Assembly: GCA_916700875.1 (NCBI GenBank) | Contig: CAKAKS010000001.1 | Coordinates: 15,355,000 to 15,418,999, forward strand | From: Sebastes aleutianus | Lineage: Eukaryota; Chordata; Actinopteri; Perciformes; Sebastidae | Length of the DNA: 64,000 nucleotides | Reading direction: 5' to 3' | Shown here: one piece after another, positions 55,836 through 64,000 of the stretch | How positions within the stretch are numbered: position 1 is the stretch's first letter | Layout of the letters: the number at the start of each line of letters is the position of its first letter | The notes under the pieces: generated by a model | Databases searched by the model: none | What the model saw: the letters and a program-made list of their open reading frames with translations, nothing else | What the model was told of the DNA's origin: nothing | Position numbers and translations under genes: made by a program

Positions 55836-58217
55836 ATGAAACGGCAAGTACTGTTGTTAATCTCCATCTTCTGCCTCGGCTCTGTGATCGGGCAGGTCAG
55901 CTACTCTATTCCGGAGGAAATGGCAAAAGGCTCTCTGGTCGGTAACATAGCACAGGATTTAGCTTTAGACGTCAGACGGCTTAAGTCAGGTAAAGCTCGT
56001 ATTTATACGGGAGACAGTGTTCAGTATATCGAGCTGAACAGAGAAAGAGGAGTCCTCGTTATTAAAGAAAAAATAGACCGCGAGGCGCTCTGCAGACAGA
56101 CGACGCCTTGCGCTTTACATTTTCAGATTACGTTAGAAAACCCACTAGAATTATTTCCAGTTACTGTAGAAATCACAGATATTAATGACAATGCTCCATT
56201 ATTCCAAAAGGAGGAGAGGAGGTTTGAAATAAGCGAGTCTGCAGTCATCGGCTCTAAATTCATGCTGGAGAAAGCGATGGACCCCGATATAGGACTGAAT
56301 GGTCTGCAGAAATACACCCTAAAGCCGAGTGACAATTTTGTGCTTAAACTGCATTCTCAATCCGATGGAAGCAAAAAGGTAGAAATGATTTTACAAAAGC
56401 CGTTAGACCGAGAGAAACAAGAAGACCTATCGTTAGTGCTGACAGCGGAGGATGGAGGAGAACCACAAATGACTGGAACAATGCAGATTCATGTCACTGT
56501 GCTGGATGCAAACGACAATGCCCCTGTTTTTAGTAAACCCGTTTACAAAGCAAGCATTACAGAAAACTCCGTAATAGGAACACTTGTTACGAAGGTCAGT
56601 GCTTCTGATGCAGACAAAGGCTCAAATGGAGAGGTGATCTACGTCATCGGGAACAGCATGGATACTGTTTCAACGTTATTTCACATTAATAAGGAAGGAG
56701 ATGTGATACTAGATGGCCCGATAGACTATGAAAAAGAAAAGAATTATCACATCGATATAGAGGCGATGGATCAGGGCGGACTCTCAGATTCAAGTAAGAT
56801 AATAATTGATGTAATTGACGTGAATGACAACAGCCCTATTGTAAATATGATATCTACATCAGGCTCAGTACCAGAAGATTCAGCACACAAAACAGTAATC
56901 GCTTTAATGAGTGTAAATGACCCTGATTCTGAAACCAATGGGAAAGTAAATTGTGTGATAAATGAAAATATCCCATTTGAAATTAAAGTTACATCCAATA
57001 ATTTCTATAGTTTAGTGACATACAGTGATTTAGACAGAGAGGTCGCTTCTCAGTATAATATAACAGTGACGTGCTCTGATGAGGGAGTGCCCTCCCTCTC
57101 CAGCAGCGTCACTCTCACCTTACAGATCTCTGATGTGAATGATAACGCGCCTGTCTTTGAGAGGAGCTCATATGAGGCCTACATTGTAGAAAACAACACA
57201 CCAGGCCTCTCTATATTCACAGTGAAAGCCAGAGACGCTGACTGGAACCAGAATGCCCGTGTTTCTTACATACTGGAGGACTCCTCTGTTAACGGAGTGC
57301 CAGTCTCCTCATATGTGTCCGTTAGTGCTGATAGTGGAGTCATCCATGCAGTGCGCTCTTTTGACTATGAGCAGATCAAAGACTTCCACTTCCGCGTCAA
57401 AGCGCAGGATGGAGGTTCCCCTCCACTCAGTAGCAACGTGACTGTAAAAGTATCGATCCAGGACCAGAACGACAACCCTCCTCAGGTCCTGTACCCAGTC
57501 CAAACTGGTGGCTCTCTGGTGGCTGAATTGGTGCCTCGTTCAGCAGATGTGGGCTATCTGGTCACTAAAGTGGTGGCTGTTGATGTGGACTCTGGACAGA
57601 ATGCCTGGCTCTCCTATAAACTGCAGAAAGCCACAGACAGGGCGCTGTTTGAAGTGGGTTTACAGAATGGAGAAATAAGAACTATCCGCCAAGTCACTGA
57701 TAAAGATGCTGTGAAACAAAGACTGACTGTTATAGTGGAGGACAACGGGCAGCCCTCTCGTTCAGCTACAGTCATTGTTAACGTGGCGGTGGCGGACAGC
57801 TTCCCTGAAGTGCTGTCTGAGTTCACTGACTTTACACACGACAAGGAGTACAATGACAACCTGACTTTTTACTTAGTGTTGGCTCTGGCTGTAGTCTCCT
57901 TCCTCTTCATCACGTGTTTAGTGGTTATTATATCAGTGAAGATCTACAGGTGGAGACAGTCTCGCGTCATGTATCACTCCAGTCTCCCTGTGATTCCATA
58001 TTATCCACCACGTTACTCAGACACTTTGGGGACAGGGACTCTCCAACACGTGTACAACTACGAGGTGTGCAGGACGACTGACTCCAGAAAGAGTGACTGT
58101 AAGTTCGGAGGAGCCGGTAGTCAGAACGTGCTGATAATGGACCCCAGTTCTACAGGGACGATGCAGCGGATACAGAGTGAGAAGAGCATCCTGGATGAAC
58201 CAGACTCTCCTCTAGAG
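55836..58217 (+). CDS. pcdhg: V17: protocadherin variable exon, intact
   Basis: 794 codons from the ATG in AGAACAATGAAA (MKRQVLLLISIFCLGSVIGQ). EC1: DLALDVRRLKSGKARIYTGD and CRQTTPC. EC2: NDNAPLFQKEERRFEISES and KFMLEKAMDPDIGLNGLQKY, almost the same as V18. EC3: SKPVYKASITENSVIGTLV and VIGNSMDTVSTLFHINKEG. EC4 ends YSDLDREVASQYN. Shared-half marks: VKVSIQ as in V14 and V15, AELVPRS as in V11, RVMYHSS as in V16. Such patchwork of shared marks across non-neighbouring exons is what short conversion tracts leave. Donor GAG|GTTAGA; reading on would add 11 residues beginning VRILRF, as behind V15. Confidence 0.95.
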
Positions 58218-58301
58218 GTTAGAATATTACGATTCTTCTTATCAAACTCATAGTTTTATTTAATTTTACTTCTCAGTGATATCATTTACAACCCAAACCG
58301 T

Positions 58302-58322
58302 TTCAGTACCTTGGACAGCGAA
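58302..58322 (+). promoter_or_regulatory. RE1/NRSE-like site
   Basis: TTCAGTACC, TT, GGACAGCGAA, slightly stronger than the related I15 copy. Confidence 0.65.
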
Positions 58323-58594
58323 ATAATAGCATATCTTGTCTTTTTTCTTTCTTTTTATATTGCTCATTTATGTAAAAGTTGTTTTTCTCCTTCTTTGACA
58401 TTGCAGATGGTTGTCTTTATAATGGCCCAATATTTCTTGGTTTTCATTCGTGGAACATATTTTGCTGTTTTGCATTAATTTGCCAATTAAACAGCACCAA
58501 TAGTGTTTGTAGAGTGTTGGTGTATTCAGCAGCCATAGAAGTACAACAGAGGCAGCAGTGTATTTTTTCTTTAATTTGTGTAATTTCGTGTTGT

Positions 58595-58620
58595 GAACTC
58601 AGTGGGCCGCTGTTGACCAG
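58595..58620 (+). promoter_or_regulatory. CSE (CGCT box) promoter element of V18
   Basis: CGCT at 58608-58611, 268 bp before the ATG; same box as V16. Confidence 0.85.
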
Positions 58621-58875
58621 CGTCTTGGCGTTTAAATTTATATTTATATACCAGGACATCCCCATGACTCTCACAAGAGAGAAGGACTCCGAAGCATAAC
58701 GCACAGTCGACGGTGGATAAAACGCCATGCACGGAATATCAAGTTGGAATAATATAATCGTCTATTGTTGACTAAACTGATCATTCTGGATTATTTTTTA
58801 TTTGCATCGGTGACGCTGATTGCAAAAGGGAGGAGAACACGTTAATTTTGTTCAGCGGGTGAGCCTGACAGAACA

Positions 58876-61257
58876 ATGAGACGGCAAGTACTGTTGTTTT
58901 TCTCGGTCCTGTGTCTCAGTTCAGTGCTCGGCCAGGTCAGCTACTCCATTCCCGAGGAAATGGCCAAAGGCTCCTTGGTCGGTAACATAGCTCAGGATTT
59001 AGGTTTAGATGTAAAACGACTACAAGCGGGTAAAGCTCGCATCCACACGGGAGACAGTGCGGAATACATTCAGCTTAACAAGGAAAAAGGAGTCCTCGTT
59101 ATCAAAGAGAAAATAGACCGCGAAGCTCTCTGTGGTCAGACAACGCCTTGCGCTTTGCATTTTCAGATTGTCTTAGAAAACCCAATCGAAATATTCCAGA
59201 TTACTGTTGAAATCACAGATATTAATGACAATGCTCCCGTGTTTGAAAAGGAAGAGAGGAGGTTTGAAATAAGCGAGTCTGCAGTTATCGGCTCTAAATT
59301 CATGCTGGAGAAAGCAATAGACCCTGATATAGGACTGAATGGTCTTCAGAGCTATACACTGAAGCCCAATGATCATTTCATGCTTAAATTGCATAGTCAG
59401 TCTGATGGCGGTAAAAAGGTTGAGATGATTTTACAGAAGCCTCTGGATAGAGAGAAGCAGGAGTCTGCATCATTATTGTTAACAGCTATAGATGGGGGAG
59501 AACCGCAGAGGTCTGGCACGATGCAGATTCATATTACTGTATTAGATGCTAATGATAACGCTCCTGTTTTTACGCAAAACATTTACAAAGCAAGTGTAAA
59601 AGAAGACTCCCCCACAGGAACACTCATTACAAAAGTGAGTGCCTCCGATGTAGACAAAGGCTCGAATGGAGAGGTTAGCTACGTCATTGGAAATAGCATG
59701 AGGAGCATTTCAAAATTATTCCACGTTACTGAAGACGGTCAACTTATATTAAATGGGCCTATTGATTATGAAAAAGCCAAGAAGTATGAGATTGATATAG
59801 AGGCAGTTGATCGAGGTGGTTTATCTGATTCGAGCAAAGTGGTCATTGAGGTAGGTGACATTAATGACAATAGCCCCGTTATTAATATGATTTCATCATC
59901 AAATTCAATAGGAGAGGATTCACGTCCTGACACGGTGGTAGCTGTAATGAGTGTAAATGATCCTGATTCTGAAGAAAACGGGAAGGTCCGATGTACAATT
60001 AATAAACATATACCTTTTACCATCACAGCAACATCCAGTAATTTCTATAGCATCGTGACAGACAGTGAATTAGACAGAGAGAGGGACTCTGACTATAATA
60101 TAACAGTGACGTGCTCTGATGAGGGAGTGCCCTCCCTCTCCAGCAGCGTCACTCTCACCTTACAGATCTCTGATGTGAATGATAACGCGCCTGTCTTTGA
60201 GAGGAGCTCATATGAGGCCTACATTGTAGAAAACAACACACCAGGCCTCTCTATATTCACAGTGAAAGCCAGAGACGCTGACTGGAACCAGAATGCCCGT
60301 GTTTCTTACATACTGGAGGACTCCTCTGTTAACGGAGTGCCAGTCTCCTCATATGTGTCCGTCAGTGCTGATAGTGGAGTCATCCATGCAGTGCGCTCTT
60401 TTGACTACGAGCAGATCAAAGACTTCCACTTCCGCGTCAAAGCGCAGGATGGAGGTTCCCCTCCACTTAGTAGCAACGTGACTGTGAAAATACTGATCCA
60501 GGACCAGAACGACAACCCCCCTCAGGTTCTGTACCCAGTCCAGACTGGTGGCTCTCTGGTGGCTGAAATGGTGCCTCGTTCAGCAGATGTGGGCTATCTG
60601 GTCACTAAAGTGGTGGCTGTTGATGTGGACTCTGGACAGAATGCCTGGCTCTCCTATAAACTGCAGAAAGCCACAGACAGGGCGCTGTTTGAAGTGGGCT
60701 TACAGAATGGAGAAATAAGAACTATCCGCCAAGTCACTGATAAAGATGCTGTGAAACAAAGACTGACTGTTATAGTGGAGGACAACGGGCAGCCCTCTCG
60801 TTCAGCTACAGTCATTGTTAACGTGGCGGTGGCGGACAGCTTCCCTGAAGTGCTGTCTGAGTTCACTGACTTTACGCACGACAAGGAGTACAATGACAAC
60901 CTGACTTTTTACTTAGTGTTGGCTCTGGCTGTAGTCTCCTTCCTCTTCATCACGTGTTTAGTGGTTATTATATCAGTGAAGATCTACAGGTGGAGACAGT
61001 CTCGCATCATGTATCACTCCAGTCTCCCTGTGATTCCATATTATCCACCACGTTACTCAGACACTTTGGGGACAGGAACTCTCCAACACGTGTACAACTA
61101 CGAGGTGTGCAGGACGACTGACTCCAGAAAGAGTGACTGTAAGTTCGGAGGAGCCGGTAGTCAGAACGTGCTGATAATGGACCCCAGTTCTACAGGGACG
61201 ATGCAGCGGATACAGAGTGAGAAGAGCATCCTGGATGAACCAGACTCTCCTCTAGAG
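58876..61257 (+). CDS. pcdhg: V18: protocadherin variable exon, V16/V17 mosaic, intact
   Basis: 794 codons from the ATG in AGAACAATGAGA. Promoter, leader and signal peptide (MRRQVLLFFSVLCLSSVLGQ) are those of V16. From EC2 on the sequence is that of V17 (EERRFEISESAVIGSKFML, EKAIDPDIGLNGLQSYTLKP, VIGNSM). EC1 is intermediate, with private residues (DVKRLQAGKARIHTGD, YIQLNKEKGVLVIKEKIDRE, CGQTTPC). EC4 is private (NKHIPFTITATSSNFYSIVT, RERDSDYN). The tail has RIMYHSS. Donor GAG|GTTAGA; without splicing the frame runs on for 83 residues, the longest overrun in the array, but that segment is plain interval sequence with an RE1 in it. Confidence 0.94.
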
Positions 61258-61363
61258 GTTAGAAAGGTGTTTCCTCACATATTCCCTCCCTCAACACCTG
61301 TCATGACCAGAGGCTTTAATCTATTGCTCCAGCATTTTGGCAAATTCGTTTGCTATTTTCTTT

Positions 61364-61384
61364 TTCAGCACCATGGAGAGCAAC
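61364..61384 (+). promoter_or_regulatory. RE1/NRSE-like site
   Basis: TTCAGCACC, AT, GGAGAGCAAC, the same variant as in I13 and I14. Confidence 0.55.
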
Positions 61385-61628
61385 ATGGTGTGTTTTATGT
61401 GCGTGTTATTAAGTGTGATAGAAAATGGTCAGTGGTCACCCTTATACTTTCCATGTTGTTGAGGTCTTTTAAGATATATATTCTACACATTTATCTTATA
61501 GTGTGATTAATATAGTTTTTAAACTAGAACAACGTATTACTACAATTTAATTCCAACATGTATACATTATTTTCTCATCTTTTCCACCTCTCCCCTCTCA
61601 CAACACATTTTCTGCAGTTTTGCTTGTT

Positions 61629-61655
61629 GAACTCAGTGGGCCGCTGTTGCCTAGT
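61629..61655 (+). promoter_or_regulatory. CSE (CGCT box) promoter element of V19
   Basis: GAACTCAGTGGGCCGCTG then TTGCCTAG; CGCT at 61642-61645, 259 bp before the ATG. Confidence 0.82.
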
Positions 61656-61900
61656 CTGTTGCAGCTGTAGTACATTTACAGCAGTACCGCCTCTTCATTT
61701 CGATGTATTAGAGAGAAAGGGCAGGCGTGGATCGCATTGTCTTCGGTAGAGGAGCCGATATACACGACAAGGCACAACTGTCGTTCTTTCGCTTCAAATT
61801 TGAGGATTGTTTTTGCTTCATATTTTGTTTGAATGCTTGTCCATCTTTCTGACGGATTATACGAGGTTGCTGTTGCTTCTTACCGAGATAATTTCGAACA

Positions 61901-64000
61901 ATGAGACGGCAAGTACTGTTGTTTATCTCGATCCTCTCCCTTGGTTCAGTCTGCGGGCAGGTCAGCTACTCTATTCCGGAGGAACTGGCGAAGGGCTCTT
62001 TGGTTGGTAACATAGCTCAGGATTTAGGTTTAGACGTGAAACGACTGAGGTTGGGTAACGCTCGTGTTTATTCTGGTGATAGCAGAGAATACATCGAGCT
62101 GAATAGCGAGAGAGGAGTCCTCCTTATCAAAGAGAGAATAGACAGAGAGGCGCTGTGCGGTGATACGACACCATGCGCTGTGCATTTTCAGATTGTGCTG
62201 GAGAATCCTATGGAATTTTACAGTGTCACGGTTGAAATTACAGATATTAACGATAATGCACCAACCTTTGAAAAAAACGAAATAAAATTCATAATTAGCG
62301 AGTCTGTAGTTGTTGGGTCTAAATTTGATTTAGAAAGAGCAGTGGATTCAGATGTCGGTATAAATAGTCTCCAAAGCTATGTACTGAAACCAAGTGATAA
62401 TTTCTTACTTAAACTGCACAACCAAGCTGATGGTACAAAAAATGTAGAGATGGTCTTACAAAAACCTCTGGACAGAGAGAAAAATGAGTTAATTTCTTTG
62501 GCGCTGACGGCTGTAGATGGAGGAGAGCCACAGACGTCAGGAACAATGCAGATTCTCATCACAGTGTTAGATGCCAATGACAATGCACCTGTTTTTACAC
62601 AGCCAATATATAAAGGCACTGTAGCGGAAAATGCTGCAAAAGGCACGATAGTGACCACTGTCAGTGCTTCAGATGTTGATCATGGATTAAATGGCAAAAT
62701 AACATATACAATCACAAATACCTTAGATGACGTCAGACATATGTTTAATGTAAATGAGGACAGCGGTGAGGTTAGGTTGATTGGGCATTTGGATTATGAA
62801 AAGAAACGAAATTTCCAGATCAATGTACGTGCAAGGGATAACGGAGGACTAACAGATTCTTGTAAAGTGATTGTCGACGTCGTCGATATAAATGACAATA
62901 AACCAACGATTAAAATCATGTCGAAATCAGCTATTATATCAGAGAGTGCAAACCCCAACACGGTCGTTACAATGATTAACATCCAAGACCCAGACTCAGG
63001 TGAGAATGGTAAAGTTCAGTGTTTTATAGATGAGAATATTCCTTTCGTATTGAAATCGACATCAAATAATTTCTATAGTTTAGTGACAGACAGTGATTTA
63101 GACAGAGAGAGATCCTCTCAGTATAATATAACAGTGACGTGCTCTGATGAGGGAGTGCCCTCCCTCTCCAGCAGCGTCACTCTCACCTTACAGATCTCTG
63201 ATGTGAATGATAACGCGCCTGTCTTTGAGAGGAGCTCATATGAGGCCTACATTGTAGAAAACAACACACCAGGCCTCTCTATATTCACAGTGAAAGCCAG
63301 AGACGCTGACTGGAACCAGAATGCCCGTGTTTCTTACATACTGGAGGACTCCTCTGTTAACGGAGTGCCAGTCTCCTCATATGTGTCCGTCAGTGCTGAT
63401 AGTGGAGTCATCCATGCAGTGCGCTCTTTTGACTACGAGCAGATCAAAGACTTCCACTTCCGCGTCAAAGCGCAGGATGGAGGTTCCCCTCCGCTCAGTA
63501 GCAACGTGACTGTGAAAGTACTGATCCAGGACCAGAACGACAACCCCCCTCAGGTTCTGTACCCAGTCCAGACTGGTGGCTCTCTGGTGGCTGAATTGGT
63601 GCCTCGTTCAGCTGATGTGGGCTATCTGGTCACTAAAGTGGTGGCTGTTGATGTGGACTCTGGACAGAATGCCTGGCTCTCCTATAAACTGCAGAAAGCC
63701 ACAGACAGGGCGCTGTTTGAAGTGGGCTTACAGAATGGAGAAATTAGAACTATCCGCCAAGTCACTGATAAAGATGCTGTGAAACAAAGACTGACTGTTA
63801 TAGTGGAGGACAACGGGCAGCCCTCTCGTTCAGCTACAGTCATTGTTAACGTGGCGGTGGCGGACAGCTTCCCTGAAGTGCTGTCTGAGTTCACTGACTT
63901 TACGCACGACAAGGAGTACAATGACAACCTGACTTTTTACTTAGTGTTGGCTCTGGCTGTAGTCTCCTTCCTCTTCATCACGTGTTTAGTGGTTATTATA
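61901..64000 (+). CDS. pcdhg: V19: protocadherin variable exon, 3' end outside the window
   Basis: Open from the ATG (in CGAACAATGAGA) to the last base, 700 codons, ending inside the membrane span. I read the frame codon by codon through EC1 to EC4 and found no stop or shift. Signal peptide MRRQVLLFISILSLGSVCGQ; EC1 has EELAKGSLVGN, LRLGNARVYSGDSREYIEL and the loop CGDTTPC. EC2: KFIISESVVVGSKFDLERA and DVGINSLQSYVLKP. EC3: YKGTVAENAAKGTIVTTVSA and DDVRHMFNVNEDSGEV. EC4 ends RERSSQYN. The 3' half carries AELVPRS as in V11 and V17. Its donor, tail and any downstream constant exons are not visible. Confidence 0.94.
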   Translation, partial: MRRQVLLFISILSLGSVCGQVSYSIPEELAKGSLVGNIAQDLGLDVKRLRLGNARVYSGDSREYIELNSERGVLLIKERIDREALCGDTTPCAVHFQIVLENPMEFYSVTVEITDINDNAPTFEKNEIKFIISESVVVGSKFDLERAVDSDVGINSLQSYVLKPSDNFLLKLHNQADGTKNVEMVLQKPLDREKNELISLALTAVDGGEPQTSGTMQILITVLDANDNAPVFTQPIYKGTVAENAAKGTIVTTVSASDVDHGLNGKITYTITNTLDDVRHMFNVNEDSGEVRLIGHLDYEKKRNFQINVRARDNGGLTDSCKVIVDVVDINDNKPTIKIMSKSAIISESANPNTVVTMINIQDPDSGENGKVQCFIDENIPFVLKSTSNNFYSLVTDSDLDRERSSQYNITVTCSDEGVPSLSSSVTLTLQISDVNDNAPVFERSSYEAYIVENNTPGLSIFTVKARDADWNQNARVSYILEDSSVNGVPVSSYVSVSADSGVIHAVRSFDYEQIKDFHFRVKAQDGGSPPLSSNVTVKVLIQDQNDNPPQVLYPVQTGGSLVAELVPRSADVGYLVTKVVAVDVDSGQNAWLSYKLQKATDRALFEVGLQNGEIRTIRQVTDKDAVKQRLTVIVEDNGQPSRSATVIVNVAVADSFPEVLSEFTDFTHDKEYNDNLTFYLVLALAVVSFLFITCLVVII

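Larger units (their letters stand above)
58218..58875. other. Intergenic interval I17 (V17 to V18)
   Basis: No gene seen. RE1 (58302), T-rich stretch, CSE (58595), leader; homologous to I15 along most of its length, including the 5' leader. Confidence 0.87.
61258..61900. other. Intergenic interval I18 (V18 to V19)
   Basis: No gene seen. RE1 (61364), T-rich stretch, CSE (61629), leader. The part around the RE1 resembles the second RE1 region of I13. Confidence 0.85.

Noticed and set aside
61258..61506. An 83-residue continuation of V18 past its donor as a coding tail
   Set aside because: The GAG|GT donor is conserved in all exons; the continuation contains an RE1 site and interval sequence related to I13 and differs for every exon.

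Overview
The window is a piece of a clustered protocadherin locus from a bony fish, most likely a teleost. It holds 19 consecutive variable exons (called V1 to V19 here), all on the + strand, each with its own promoter. V1 is cut by the left edge and V19 by the right edge. Of the 17 complete exons, 14 are open and 3 (V5, V7, V9) are frameshifted. No constant exon and no unrelated gene is visible. Evidence for the family: a signal peptide, six cadherin ectodomains (EC) with D-x-N-D-N calcium motifs, a CX5C disulfide loop in EC1, one membrane span and a short cytoplasmic tail of gamma type (V-Y-N-Y-E-V-C core), all in one exon of 794 or 795 codons. Each exon ends in phase 0 at a GAG|GT splice donor. 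The fish assignment rests on the gamma-type array with near-identical exon 3' halves and on a fish-like tRNA-derived SINE; the species cannot be named.

Layout. Positions 1 to 24.7 kb: V1 to V7, made of two interleaved module types, A (V2, V3, V6; N-terminus MNLQ) and B (V4, V5, V7; N-terminus MKGQ), each type with its own upstream sequence. 24.7 to 33 kb: V8 (an A/B mosaic), V9 (frameshifted) and the longest intergenic interval, 2.8 kb. 33 to 46 kb: V10, then the triplet V11, V12, V13; a SINE sits between V12 and V13. 46 to 52 kb: V14 and V15, a 3,536-bp tandem duplication in which I see no differences over about 3.5 kb. 52 to 64 kb: V16, V17, V18 and V19; V18 is a V16/V17 mosaic.

How it works. 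In known clusters each neuron picks a few variable promoters, and the chosen exon is spliced to shared downstream constant exons. The signals for this are visible here. Every one of the 18 complete upstream regions has a conserved CSE/CGCT box (CTCF-bound in mammals) 248 to 290 bp before the ATG. Every intergenic interval also has at least one RE1/NRSE-like site for the silencer REST, always in the transcribed orientation. Some of these have widened half-site spacing.

The strongest evolutionary signal is the split inside every exon. EC1 to most of EC4 (the trans-recognition part in known clustered protocadherins) differ between exons, while the last ~1.2 kb (end of EC4, EC5, EC6, membrane span, tail) is almost identical in all 19. 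This fits continuing gene conversion and unequal crossing-over. The same process would explain the mosaics, the 3.5-kb duplication, the double frameshift in V5 and short fossil exon ends left inside four intergenic intervals.
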